Below are positions 1-8,420 of a stretch of DNA of 64,000 bases, piece by piece. The translations under genes were made by a program, and so were the position numbers. The first letter of the stretch is position 1. The number at the start of each line of letters is the position of its first letter. The notes under the pieces were generated by a model, which was given only the letters and a program-made list of their open reading frames with translations, was not told where the DNA came from and made no database searches. Source of the stretch: Clostridium muellerianum (GTDB lineage: Bacteria > Bacillota > Clostridia > Clostridiales > Clostridiaceae); contig NZ_JABBNI010000008.1 of assembly GCF_012926525.1 (NCBI RefSeq), forward strand, positions 62,001-126,000, written 5' to 3'.

Positions 1-1461
1 AATTTACGCAGTCACCTTTATAAAAAACTACAAAGGCTGCCAATATCATTTTTTGATATACATACCCATGGTGAGGTTATGAGTCGTTTATCTAATGATA
101 TTGAAAATGTAAGCAGTACCATATCCCAATCTACAGTGCAATTAATGTCTGGAATTATAAATATAATAGGTTCGTTTTTGATGATGATAATTTTAAGTCC
201 TATACTTACACTAGCTAGTGTAATAACTGTACCTATGGTGCTTCTACTTACTCGTACTATAGCCAGAAAAACAGCACCTCTGTTTAAAAATCAACAGATA
301 GAACTTGGAAAACTTAATGGCCATATAGAAGAAACAATATCAGGTATTCATGTAGTAAAAGCTTTTAATCATGAGGAAAAAGTAATTGAACAGTTTGAAA
401 AAACTAATTCAAAATTATGTAAAGTAGGTATAAAAGCGCAAATATTATCAGGATTTATAATGCCACTTATGAATGTAATTAACAATATAGGATTTGCTGT
501 TGTAGCTGGAGTTGGCGGTGTACTTGCAGTAAAAAATTTAATTACTGTAGGTATTATAGCAAGTTTCCTAAGTTATTCAAGACAGTTTTCAAGGCCACTA
601 AATGATTTAGCTAATATATTTAATACACTGCAATCCGCTGTAGCAGGAGCAGAAAGAGTATTTGAAATACTTGATGAAGAAGAAGAAGCTTTAGATGTAT
701 CAGAAGCTAAAGTTTTAAAAAATGTAGAAGGAAATGTACAATTTGAAAATGTTAGTTTTGGTTATAGAGAAGATGTATCTGTATTAAAGAATATAAATTT
801 TAAGGCTCCAAAGGGCAGTACTACAGCTATAGTAGGACCTACTGGTGCAGGAAAAACAACCATTGTTAATTTGCTTACAAGGTTTTATGATATAACTAGT
901 GGTAGAATTTTAATTGATGGTATAGATATAAGAGAATATAATAGAGATAGTTTGAGAAAATGTTTTGGTATAGTGCTTCAGGATACTTATCTTTTTTCTG
1001 GAACCATAAAGGATAACATTAGGTATGGGAAGCTAGATGCTACTTCTGAAGAAGTGAAGGCAGCTGCAGCTATGGCTAATGCAGATGTATTTATAAATAG
1101 ACTTTCCAAAGGATATGATACATTTTTACAGGACAGTGGAGAAAATTTAAGTCAGGGACAAAAACAGTTAATTGCCATAGCTAGGGCTATTTTGTCTAAT
1201 CCTTCTATATTGATTTTAGATGAGGCTACAAGTAATGTAGATACACGTACTGAAATGAATATACAGGATGCAATGATAAAGCTTATGAAAGGACGTACAA
1301 CTTTTATAATAGCTCATAGACTTAGTACCATTAGAAATGCAGATACTATAATGGTAATAGATGGAGGAAAAATAGTAGAAAAGGGAAATCATCAGGAGCT
1401 TATTAAAAATAAAATAATGTACCATAATATGTATTTTAATCAGTTTAAAAATATTGAATAA
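1..1461 (+). CDS. ABC exporter half-transporter (membrane domain + ATPase), 5' end missing
   Basis: C-terminal part of a fused membrane-domain/ATPase ABC exporter of the multidrug/lipid type, expected to work as a dimer in the cell membrane. The frame is open from base 1 (NLRSHLYKKLQRLPISFFD), so the N-terminus lies upstream and the internal ATG at 79 is not the true start. Visible are the exporter coupling region (THGEVMSRLSNDIENV), several membrane segments, Walker A (GPTGAGKTT), Q-loop (VLQDTYLFSGT), signature LSQGQ, Walker B (ILILDEATS) and the H-loop (AHRLST). The signature reads LSQGQ instead of LSGGQ, a common variant. A second half-transporter may lie upstream, because such genes are usually paired. 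The substrate is unknown. Confidence 0.93.
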   Translation, partial: NLRSHLYKKLQRLPISFFDIHTHGEVMSRLSNDIENVSSTISQSTVQLMSGIINIIGSFLMMIILSPILTLASVITVPMVLLLTRTIARKTAPLFKNQQIELGKLNGHIEETISGIHVVKAFNHEEKVIEQFEKTNSKLCKVGIKAQILSGFIMPLMNVINNIGFAVVAGVGGVLAVKNLITVGIIASFLSYSRQFSRPLNDLANIFNTLQSAVAGAERVFEILDEEEEALDVSEAKVLKNVEGNVQFENVSFGYREDVSVLKNINFKAPKGSTTAIVGPTGAGKTTIVNLLTRFYDITSGRILIDGIDIREYNRDSLRKCFGIVLQDTYLFSGTIKDNIRYGKLDATSEEVKAAAAMANADVFINRLSKGYDTFLQDSGENLSQGQKQLIAIARAILSNPSILILDEATSNVDTRTEMNIQDAMIKLMKGRTTFIIAHRLSTIRNADTIMVIDGGKIVEKGNHQELIKNKIMYHNMYFNQFKNIE

Positions 1462-1531
1462 TTCTGATATAATTATATAGTATATATTCAAAAATTATAG
1501 TATTACAAATAAAGAAAGAGGTTTAATGAAC

Positions 1532-2764
1532 ATGAATAAAAAGGATTTAGCAGACATAAGAAAAGAATTTAAACTTGGAGCATATATGCTACCTATAAAA
1601 GAGGTATATAGCGTATACTTAAAAAAAGATAATGGTGAGATTATAACAAGAGAATTAAATCATTTTGAAATGATGGATATAGAAAAACAGGAGCTTTACT
1701 TAGAGAATTTTAAAAAAATATTAACAGGTACCATGGATTCCAAAATATTTGAACTGGATTTTAAAGATAAAAGTACAATAGAACAGCTTAGTAGTGATGA
1801 GACTTTAGATGGCGAAAGTGACCAGGAAGAGAATATAGATAGTACTCAGCAAGTTTTGTATAAGGCATTAAATGATAATAATGAAAGTATTGTATCCTAC
1901 GCAGACACAATAGTAAGTAAGATAGCTGAAAATTATACTTATGACACAGACATAGTTATAAATTTTTTGAAGGCAGAATATTATAAAGGAAACAAGAAAA
2001 GAAGTATGGAAGCTGATGAGTCCATAGATGATTTTGTGCAATCCATAGAATTTATATTATGCAGCGTAAATAAGGTGGATGTGCCAAAAAAAGTATTAAA
2101 ACTTGATTATTCAGATTTAACCTTTAAACCAAATTCAGCATTAGATATGGTAATAAATTTAAAATCTCCACTTGATGGTTTTATGTTTCCAAGCATCTCT
2201 GCAGATTATGAGGATGTAAATAAGGCAGTTTATTATTCATCTAGAGCTAAACAAATGAACAATGTTTTTGTAGAAGAAGTATTAGGATGCAATGTTAAAG
2301 CTACTGCTATAGAGGAAAAAGAAACTTTTCATGCTATATTAAATACAGTGGTAGGGGATAGCATAAAACCAGATACTATGCAGGAAATATATGAAAGAAT
2401 GAATGAAAAACTAGAACTGGAAGAAGAAATTGAAGATGATGAAGAACCAACTGTAAATATGAAGGAAGTAGAAAATGTTTTAAAAGAAAGCGGAGTAGAA
2501 AATACTGAAGTAGTAAAAAGCGCTTTTGAAGAGATATGTGGAAGTGATTATGAATTTAAAGTGAAAAATATAGTGCCTGATTTTAAGAGTAAATCTATAA
2601 AAATAGAAAATGAAAATACTAATATAACAATAACTCCAAGGGATTTAAGTGCTGTGAAGCAGATAAGAGATAAAAGAGGGAGAAAGTGCCTTCTAATAGA
2701 GTTAAATGAGGATGTACAAATAAATGGTTTTAAATTAGAAACAGAAGAAGTAGATTATATATAA
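1532..2764 (+). CDS. DUF4317 family protein
   Basis: Soluble, acidic protein of about 410 residues matching the DUF4317 family of Firmicutes; its function is unknown. The N-terminus MNKKDLADIRKEFKLG and the following segment ending LNHFEMMDIEKQELY are typical of the family. There is a very acidic stretch (ELEEEIEDDEEP, around residue 305). No signal peptide or membrane segment is seen. AGAGG lies upstream, and the ATG at 1532 has better spacing than the one at 1526; both are in frame. It stands alone and is followed by a terminator. Family assignment is from recognition of the N-terminus, without a search. Confidence 0.85.
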   Translation: MNKKDLADIRKEFKLGAYMLPIKEVYSVYLKKDNGEIITRELNHFEMMDIEKQELYLENFKKILTGTMDSKIFELDFKDKSTIEQLSSDETLDGESDQEENIDSTQQVLYKALNDNNESIVSYADTIVSKIAENYTYDTDIVINFLKAEYYKGNKKRSMEADESIDDFVQSIEFILCSVNKVDVPKKVLKLDYSDLTFKPNSALDMVINLKSPLDGFMFPSISADYEDVNKAVYYSSRAKQMNNVFVEEVLGCNVKATAIEEKETFHAILNTVVGDSIKPDTMQEIYERMNEKLELEEEIEDDEEPTVNMKEVENVLKESGVENTEVVKSAFEEICGSDYEFKVKNIVPDFKSKSIKIENENTNITITPRDLSAVKQIRDKRGRKCLLIELNEDVQINGFKLETEEVDYI

Positions 2765-2784
2765 TTAAAAAAAGTATATGAACA

Positions 2785-2816
2785 GCCCTTTGCATTAATG
2801 CAGAGGGTTTTTCTTT
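2785..2816 (+). terminator. Rho-independent terminator after the DUF4317 gene
   Basis: Hairpin with arms CCCTTTGCAT and ATGCAGAGGG followed by TTTTTCTTT, 20 bases after the stop codon. Confidence 0.85.
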
Positions 2817-2859
2817 AAGTGTATATTATTAATTTATGAATAATTTGAATGCCATTTTA

Positions 2860-2916
2860 TTGACATGCAAATTTATTTTTGCTATTATATTACCAATGGT
2901 AATTAACGTTGGTAAA
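2860..2916 (+). promoter_or_regulatory. Promoter and likely TetR operator of the 2.9-4.7 kb operon
   Basis: A sigma-A-type promoter, TTGACA (2860-2865), 17 bases, TATTAT (2883-2888). The palindrome ATTACCAATGGTAAT (2889-2903) directly follows the -10 box, and TTGGTAA (2910-2916) repeats the half-site inverted. This position would let the TetR protein encoded just downstream repress its own operon. The boxes are seen in the sequence; the regulation is inferred. Confidence 0.6.
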
Positions 2917-2928
2917 GGAGTAAATAAA

Positions 2929-3516
2929 ATGAAAAATATTAAAAATAATTTAAGTAGGGAAATAATTATAGAGAATACATTGGCCTTAATAGATGAAAAT
3001 GAAGGAAGCAAAAATGTAACTTTAAGAGATATTGCAAAAAAACTCGGATGTGCTCATACGAACCTATACAATTATTTTAAGAGCTTGGAGGAAATTTTTT
3101 GGGAAGCACTTGGACAGGCACTACTAAAAATGGTGTATTATTCCGAAAGTAATTTAACTGTTAAAATTAATTGTGAAAAAGGGCTTTATGAACTTTTGGA
3201 TAATCTCATTGACTTTTCAATGGAGCATCCTGGTTGGTATAAACTTATATGGTTTGATACTATAGGTGGAAATCCTCCTGATGAAGTAATTAAAATGTTA
3301 AACAAGCCAGGGAAAGAACTTATTGAAATAATTATGAAAGTAAGTAATGATAAACTTTCAGAGGAAAAGGCAAGTTTAATTGCAAATATATTACATGGAT
3401 ATTTACATGGTGAATTGTGTAAATGGATAAACAACCGAAGCTTTATGAATAATAGACAGGAAATAAAAACAAAACTTTTATCAAATATAAAGTACATATA
3501 TAAATTGATGGCTTAG
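2929..3516 (+). CDS. TetR/AcrR family transcriptional regulator
   Basis: DNA-binding repressor of about 195 residues. The N-terminal helix-turn-helix is clear (LRDIAKKLGCAHTNLYNYFKSLEEIF, residues ~28-53 of the product), and the C-terminal half looks like the WHG-type ligand domain (HPGWYKLIWFDT). The start at 2929 is chosen for AAAGGAG with good spacing; the upstream in-frame ATG at 2836 overlaps the promoter. It heads an operon with the flavodoxin-like and CDP-alcohol transferase genes, 16 and 7 bases apart, so it probably controls them. The ligand is unknown. Confidence 0.88.
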   Translation: MKNIKNNLSREIIIENTLALIDENEGSKNVTLRDIAKKLGCAHTNLYNYFKSLEEIFWEALGQALLKMVYYSESNLTVKINCEKGLYELLDNLIDFSMEHPGWYKLIWFDTIGGNPPDEVIKMLNKPGKELIEIIMKVSNDKLSEEKASLIANILHGYLHGELCKWINNRSFMNNRQEIKTKLLSNIKYIYKLMA

Positions 3517-3532
3517 CAAGGAGGAGATAAGA

Positions 3533-4081
3533 ATGTTAAAGAAAATTTTAATCGGGGTTGTAATTTTAGCAATAGTTACGGTTGCTAGTATGGTGCTGAT
3601 GGTTGGATACGCAAATAAAATAAAAGGAAGCAACGAAAAGATACTTACAAGTAAAAATGCATCTCCTAAAAAGGCATTAATCATTTTTCAACCTTCATTA
3701 TCTGATGTTACAAGTTTAATGGCAAATTCAATAGCCAAAGGACTAAATGATGAAGGTTATGAGGTTACATTGAATTATCCAGAAAAAGATCTAAAATATA
3801 ATATATCAAAATATTCCATAGTGATTTTTGGTTCACCAAACTATGCAGGAAAACCACTTACAGTAGTAACAGATTATATGTCAAAAATAAAAGACCTTTC
3901 ATCTAAGAAAGTTATAGCATTTTCAACTGGAGCAGATGCTTCGAAAAAAGATGAACTTGAAATTATGGAAAAGTCTCTTAATGGTACAAAGACATATAAA
4001 AAAGTAAAGTTTCTTTCAAGTTCAAAAAAGGAAAGTGAAAGTAAAGCTTATAATTTAGGTAAAGAATTATCGAAGGAATAG
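3533..4081 (+). CDS. Membrane-anchored flavodoxin-like protein
   Basis: A 182-residue protein with one N-terminal membrane segment (ILIGVVILAIVTVASMVLMV) followed by a flavodoxin-like fold: a first strand KALIIFQPS, a loop in the FMN-phosphate position, then VIFGSPNYAGKP and VIAFSTGAD. The phosphate loop (SLSDVTSLM) departs from the usual T-x-T-G-x-T, so FMN binding is not certain. RBS AAGGAGGAG precedes the ATG. It sits between the TetR gene and the phosphatidyltransferase gene in one operon. The role is unknown; proteins of this type often accompany TetR genes in clostridia. Confidence 0.75.
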   Translation: MLKKILIGVVILAIVTVASMVLMVGYANKIKGSNEKILTSKNASPKKALIIFQPSLSDVTSLMANSIAKGLNDEGYEVTLNYPEKDLKYNISKYSIVIFGSPNYAGKPLTVVTDYMSKIKDLSSKKVIAFSTGADASKKDELEIMEKSLNGTKTYKKVKFLSSSKKESESKAYNLGKELSKE

Positions 4082-4088
4082 TGAAATT

Positions 4089-4679
4089 ATGAAAAAACTT
4101 ATGATGAAACTTCCCAATATCATAACATTACTTAGAGTAATATTATCAGTATTTTTAAATTTCTACATTGTTAAACATTTTGGTGATATGTTGATACCTA
4201 TAATAATTACTTATATAATATTTTTAACTGATTTTTTAGATGGCAGGATTGCTAGATTTAATGGCAGTGTATCAAAATTAGGAGCTGTTTTTGATGTAGC
4301 TGCAGATTTATTGTACATTATCATTTCATATATGGTATTATATATTCTACATATTGTGCCATTGTGGTTTTTATTTGTTATATTATTTAAATTTGCAGAG
4401 TTTATTATTACTTCATATTTTATTAAAAAGACTTGCAGCAAAAAATCTATATTTATTTTTGATTTTTTAGGTAGAATTGCTGCTGAAATGTTTTATGTTA
4501 TTCCTGTATTTTCTTATATAACTTTTCATATTATGAATGCTAGATATCTATATATAGTTTATTCATTTATGTACATTATAACTTTTGCTGCAATTGTTTC
4601 TTCTTCATACCGTATTTGGACTTGCATTGTAAGTTTGAAAAAATGTGAAGATAAGCTAGAAATTAATAAAGTTGGATAA
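4089..4679 (+). CDS. CDP-alcohol phosphatidyltransferase family protein
   Basis: Integral membrane enzyme expected to transfer a phosphatidyl group from a CDP-linked lipid to an alcohol, as in phospholipid synthesis. The complete family signature D-x2-D-G-x2-A-R-x8-G-x3-D-x3-D is present (from DFLDGRIAR to DVAAD, residues ~48-73), so the metal and CDP site look intact. About five to six membrane segments fill the remaining sequence. It starts 7 bases after the flavodoxin-like gene with a weak RBS (AAGGAATAG), suggesting coupled translation. The acceptor alcohol cannot be told from the sequence. A remnant of a related protein may lie at 42587-42778. Confidence 0.88.
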   Translation: MKKLMMKLPNIITLLRVILSVFLNFYIVKHFGDMLIPIIITYIIFLTDFLDGRIARFNGSVSKLGAVFDVAADLLYIIISYMVLYILHIVPLWFLFVILFKFAEFIITSYFIKKTCSKKSIFIFDFLGRIAAEMFYVIPVFSYITFHIMNARYLYIVYSFMYIITFAAIVSSSYRIWTCIVSLKKCEDKLEINKVG

Positions 4680-4707
4680 GACATTCCTAGAAGGGAGCAT
4701 TTAATTT

Positions 4708-5046
4708 ATGAATATTCAAATTTTCGGAGTAAAAAAATGTTTTGATACAAAAAAGGCAGAAAGATATTTTAAAGAGAGAAAAATTAATTATCAATTTATT
4801 GATTTAAATGAGAAGGGATTAAGCAAAGGAGAACTTAAAAGTGTTAAAGAAGCTGTTGGATTAAACAATTTAATAAATACTAAAGCAAAAGAATATACAA
4901 GATTAAATCTTGATAAAATTAGAGACAGCAATATGAAAGAAGAAATACTTTTAAATAATCCTAAAGTTTGTAAAACTCCAATAGTACGTAACGGTAAACA
5001 AGCTACAGTAGGATATGAACCAGAGATTTGGAAGGAATGGGAGTAA
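4708..5046 (+). CDS. ArsC/Spx-like thioredoxin-fold protein
   Basis: A 112-residue member of the arsenate reductase/Spx/YffB superfamily. It has the N-terminal strand MNIQIFGVKKCFDTKKAERYF with a single catalytic-position Cys (KKCF, no CxxC as in redox-sensing Spx), then the family's central NTKAKEY-type segment and a cis-Pro region KTPIVRNGKQATVGY. A role in thiol reduction or glutathione-independent detoxification is possible, but arsenate specificity is not shown, as no other ars genes are near. RBS AAGGGAG precedes the ATG, and the gene follows the transferase by 28 bases, so it is probably the last gene of the TetR-led operon. Confidence 0.82.
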   Translation: MNIQIFGVKKCFDTKKAERYFKERKINYQFIDLNEKGLSKGELKSVKEAVGLNNLINTKAKEYTRLNLDKIRDSNMKEEILLNNPKVCKTPIVRNGKQATVGYEPEIWKEWE

Positions 5047-5062
5047 TATTATATTTCAACTT

Positions 5063-5112
5063 AAAAATAAAGCTATAATTAGTTTAGTGAGCTAATATGG
5101 CTTTATTTTTTT
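5063..5112 (+). terminator. Terminator after the ArsC-like gene
   Basis: Outer arms AAAAATAAAGC and GCTTTATTTTTTT enclose an inner ATTAG/CTAAT stem, ending in a T run. Confidence 0.8.
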
Positions 5113-5349
5113 ATTTAAAATTTGTTTTCCTATTTCTCAGCAAACTCTAAGGAAACTCTAAACTTAAATTAAGGTAAGTAATATAGAATATATTTATCGG
5201 ATAACAACCTGTTATAATATTCCTGATTTTTAGAGAGGGAATAAGTAGAACCTAACGCTTTGGATAAAGATTTTTAAGAGCATAAGGTGAAGGTCTTTAG
5301 TATGGTATTAACAGCGATTTAAAATATATCAAAAGGGGGTACGAATAAT
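5113..5349 (+). promoter_or_regulatory. Long leader of the apbE operon, unassigned
   Basis: About 240 bases before apbE. TATAAT at 5213-5218 is a good -10 box, though no clear -35 precedes it. Transcription from there would leave a leader of about 120 nt in which ATAAAGAT (near 5263) can pair with GTCTTTAGTAT (near 5293) and flanking CGCT with AGCG, giving a branched fold. The conserved blocks of FMN, c-di-GMP, TPP or cobalamin riboswitches are not recognisable. Whether it regulates is unknown. Confidence 0.35.
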
Positions 5350-6357
5350 ATGTTTAATTCTAAAAATCTGCTTAGCATATTTTCAAAAAATATTAAGAAG
5401 GATGAAATGCTAGCCTGGAGGGAATTTTATTCTCTTGGAACCATAATACAATTGAGAGCATATGGAAATAAATCTGAAATAGCAATAAGTGAAGCTATGA
5501 AAAGAGTTAATGATATAGATGATAAAATGTCAGCATTTAAAGATTATAGTGAGCTTTCAAAAATCAATAGAAGTGCTGGTAAATGTTATGAGAAGGTTAG
5601 CTGCGATACTTATTTTGTAATAAACAAAGCAGTAGAATACAGTAGAATGTGTCATGGAACTTTTGATCCTACAATTAGGCCAATAGTGAATTTATGGAAC
5701 ATAGGTAAAGAAAATTTTAAAATACCAGATAAAAGTGAAATTGCAAATAATCTTAATCTTGTTGACTACAAAGATATATGCTTAGATGAAAAAGATGTTT
5801 CCATTAAGTTAAAAAAAGAAAATCAAAAACTTGATGTTGGAGGTATTGCCAAAGGTTATGCAGCAGATGAAGTTAAAAGAGTACTTGAAAAATACCATAT
5901 AAAAAGTGCATTGATTGATCTTGGGGGTAACATACTTGCTGTAGGTAATAAAGTTGATGGAAGTAAGTGGAATGTTGGCATTCAAAATCCCTTAAAAGAA
6001 AGAGGAGAATTTGTAGGAGTACTAAGTGTTTCAAACAAGTCTGTAGTTACTTCTGGAAATTATGAAAGATATTCAATAAAGAATGGAAAAAGGTTTCATC
6101 ATATAATAGATTCCAGAACAGGGTATCCTTCAGAAGGTGAAGTTATAAGTACTACTATAATATCTGATTATTCTATTGATGGTGATGGATTATCAACTGG
6201 AGTTTATATTATGGGAGTTAAAGATGGAATGGGATTAATAGAATCTATAAATGGAGTAGAAGCTATATTTATAACTGAAGATAAGAAAGTGTATACCTCA
6301 TCAGGTATTAAAGATAAATTTAATATTACTAATATAGAATTTTCGTATGGAAAATAA
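5350..6357 (+). CDS. apbE: FAD:protein FMN transferase (ApbE)
   Basis: Attaches FMN from FAD to a Thr/Ser in the motif D-x-x-S/T-G-A-T/S of target proteins. Family blocks seen: MSAFKDYSELSKIN, the FDPTIRPIVNLWNIG region, LDVGGIAKGYAADEV, LIDLGGNI, WNVGIQNP, HHIIDSRTGYPS and the Mg-binding DGDGLSTGVYIMG near the C-terminus. Its length of 335 residues is normal. RBS AGGGGG. The next gene, 23 bases downstream, carries two FMN-binding domains with the target motif, so it is the obvious substrate. Oddly, the N-terminus (MFNSKNLLSIFSKNIKKDE) shows no signal peptide or lipobox, although the target domains are predicted to lie outside the cell. Confidence 0.93.
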   Translation: MFNSKNLLSIFSKNIKKDEMLAWREFYSLGTIIQLRAYGNKSEIAISEAMKRVNDIDDKMSAFKDYSELSKINRSAGKCYEKVSCDTYFVINKAVEYSRMCHGTFDPTIRPIVNLWNIGKENFKIPDKSEIANNLNLVDYKDICLDEKDVSIKLKKENQKLDVGGIAKGYAADEVKRVLEKYHIKSALIDLGGNILAVGNKVDGSKWNVGIQNPLKERGEFVGVLSVSNKSVVTSGNYERYSIKNGKRFHHIIDSRTGYPSEGEVISTTIISDYSIDGDGLSTGVYIMGVKDGMGLIESINGVEAIFITEDKKVYTSSGIKDKFNITNIEFSYGK

Positions 6358-6380
6358 ATTTTGCAGGAGGAAAAACTATT

Positions 6381-7982
6381 ATGAAGAAAAAAGTATCTAA
6401 ATTACAAATATTAAGAAGCATAGTACAAATTATATGCTTAATTGTACTTCCAGGATTATTTACTTTAAGTTTTAGTGAAATTGGAAAACTTTATTCCATG
6501 ATTATAAAGGGGAATTTTAATTTCGTTCAGGCATTACCAGGTTTAACTGCAGCAATTGCAGTACTTCCGATAACTATATTGTTTGGTAGATTCTTTTGTG
6601 GATGGGTGTGTGCTTTTGGAACCTTTAATGATTTTATATACATGGCATTTCAAAAGGTGTTAAAAAAACAATTTACAGTAAATGAACAAGTAGATTCTAT
6701 TTTAAAATATGTAAAGTATTTGGTTTTAGCACTTATAATATGTTTTGTATGGACAATGGGAAATAGTACATTAAATAATTATAGTCCATGGAATGCTTTT
6801 GCACAAATAGGAAATTTCCCCAATTCCATATTTCAGTATACTTTTGGATTTATACTATTAATATTTATAGCAGTAGGTGCAATGTTTATTGAAAGATTTT
6901 TCTGCAGATATTTATGTCCTCTTGGAGCTATATTTTCAATAGTATCAAAAATTAGGATTTTTAAAATAAAGAAACCTAATGATAAATGCGGAAAATGCAG
7001 ATTATGTACAAATAATTGTTCAATGGGTATAGAACTTTATAAGGTTAATAAAGTAAGTAGTGGAGAATGTATAAATTGTTTAAAATGTATAGACGTTTGT
7101 CCAAGAAAAAATACACAAGCAAGTGTTGCAAATCAAGAAATTAATCCAGCTTTTGCATCAGCAGTAGCAATAGCTGCTTTTACAGGATTATATGCTGCTA
7201 GTTCTGCATTAGGTGGTTCTGTTAAAAGTAATATGGCTGTAAGCACAAACACATCTAATAGTACAACTATTTCAGCTTCAAATAATGTGAATAATTCATC
7301 ACAAGCACAATATAAGGATGGAACTTACACAGGTGTTGGAAATGGATTTAGACCTGACTTAAAGGTTTCTGTTACAGTTAAAAATGGTAAAATATCTGAT
7401 ATACAAATATTATCCCATAATGAATCTAGAGGATATTATGAAGAACCTTTTAATGTAGTACCTAAAGAAATAATAGAAACTCAGTCCACACAAGTAGATG
7501 CAGTATCAGGAGCTACAAGAAGTAGTAATGGAATAATGCAAGCAGTAGAAAATGCATTAAGTGGAGCAAAAGCAAATAGTAATTCAACAACAAGTACTAA
7601 TAAATCAACAGATAACAGTAGCAATGATTCTGAAAATATAGAAAGTAATAGCACAAATGAAAGTCAAAATTCATCTTCTACAAGTAATAGTACATCTATA
7701 AGTTCAACTAAGGGACAATATAAAGATGGAACTTATACTGGGGTTGGCCGTGGATTTAGACCAAATTTAAAGGTTTCTGTTACAGTATCAGGTGGAAAAA
7801 TAAGTAACATAGAAATAGTATCTCATAATGAATCTAGAGGTTATTATGAACAGCCTTTTGACATAGTTCCAAAGGAAATTATACAATCTCAATCAACTAA
7901 TGTAGATACAGTTTCAGGAGCTACAAGAAGCAGTAATGGAATTATAAGTGCAGTAGAGGATGCACTAAGCCAGGCAAAATAG
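6381..7982 (+). CDS. NapH/NosR-like membrane Fe-S protein with two C-terminal FMN-binding domains
   Basis: Predicted transmembrane electron conduit of 533 residues. Four N-terminal membrane segments carry NapH-type Cys motifs (FFCGWVCAFGT, FFCRYLCPLGA), and two 4Fe-4S clusters follow (CGKCRLCTNNC; CINCLKCIDVCP, residues ~203-245). A fifth membrane segment (NPAFASAVAIAAFTGLYAAS) leads to two tandem FMN_bind domains (about 306-396 and 445-530) joined by a Ser/Thr/Asn-rich linker. Both contain the ApbE target motif (VDAVSGAT, VDTVSGAT), so both probably bear covalent FMN. Topology by the positive-inside rule places the clusters inside and the flavins outside, which suggests electron export to an external acceptor. 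The duplicated domains are very alike. The partner electron donor is not encoded here. Confidence 0.9.
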   Translation: MKKKVSKLQILRSIVQIICLIVLPGLFTLSFSEIGKLYSMIIKGNFNFVQALPGLTAAIAVLPITILFGRFFCGWVCAFGTFNDFIYMAFQKVLKKQFTVNEQVDSILKYVKYLVLALIICFVWTMGNSTLNNYSPWNAFAQIGNFPNSIFQYTFGFILLIFIAVGAMFIERFFCRYLCPLGAIFSIVSKIRIFKIKKPNDKCGKCRLCTNNCSMGIELYKVNKVSSGECINCLKCIDVCPRKNTQASVANQEINPAFASAVAIAAFTGLYAASSALGGSVKSNMAVSTNTSNSTTISASNNVNNSSQAQYKDGTYTGVGNGFRPDLKVSVTVKNGKISDIQILSHNESRGYYEEPFNVVPKEIIETQSTQVDAVSGATRSSNGIMQAVENALSGAKANSNSTTSTNKSTDNSSNDSENIESNSTNESQNSSSTSNSTSISSTKGQYKDGTYTGVGRGFRPNLKVSVTVSGGKISNIEIVSHNESRGYYEQPFDIVPKEIIQSQSTNVDTVSGATRSSNGIISAVEDALSQAK

Positions 7983-7998
7983 TCATTTTATAAAAATA

Positions 7999-8240
7999 AT
8001 GTGACGCAAGGGGGCAGTGGAAGTTTGTATTTTAACTTTTAATCCATGATATATGGTAAGTATTTTATCACGGCTAAATATTTTAATTATTCTAAAGCTC
8101 GAAATTCTTGAAAGCCTAAGAACTTTGTCAAACTTGGTTACCTCAAACAAGACTAAAGTTCTAAGGCTTTCAAAAGTTTTGAGCTAAGAATAATACTAAA
8201 ACAATTTAGCTAATGTGATGAAACACTTACCATATATTCA
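7999..8240. repeat. Long palindromic element, copy 1
   Basis: First of three related intergenic palindromes (others within 19124-19490 and at 22431-22710). It begins with GTGACGCAAG after the 4Fe-4S gene. Its main stem pairs 8049-8071 with 8215-8237 (23 bases, 21 Watson-Crick pairs), followed by inner stems around the conserved CCTAAGAACTTTG and AAAGTTCTAAGG blocks and the apical CTCAAACAAG. The outermost stem seen in copies 2 and 3 has decayed here. It fills most of the 438-bp gap between the FMN protein and the ABC importer. Confidence 0.8.
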
Positions 8241-8351
8241 ATGCAGACTCCAACTAAAAAGTTGTGTATCAATGTGCTTATTTTGTTAAAAGGTATATTA
8301 AAAGTTTGAATATAACTTTTAATAATTGCAAAAAATTATATATCCCTAGAT

Positions 8352-8380
8352 TTGTTAACTATAAAGTTTTGTTATATAAT
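8352..8380 (+). promoter_or_regulatory. Promoter of the NitT/TauT-type importer genes
   Basis: TTGTTA (8352-8357), 17 bases, TATAAT (8375-8380), 40 bases before the start codon at 8421. The importer can therefore be transcribed independently of apbE. Confidence 0.6.
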
Positions 8381-8420
8381 TATAGATACATTAATATTTA
8401 TAATTAGAGGGGGATACATA

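Noticed and set aside
1216-1491. Minus-strand open frame of 91 codons inside the ABC exporter gene
   Set aside because: Low-complexity antisense shadow of a clear plus-strand ATPase, without ribosome site or family resemblance.
5113-5349. FMN (RFN) or c-di-GMP riboswitch before apbE
   Set aside because: The conserved sequence blocks of these aptamers are not found, so only an unassigned leader is reported.
7999-8240. Palindromic elements as CRISPR repeats or simple terminators
   Set aside because: Copies are single, 3-11 kb apart and too long, and there is no spacer array. The stems are not followed by T runs.
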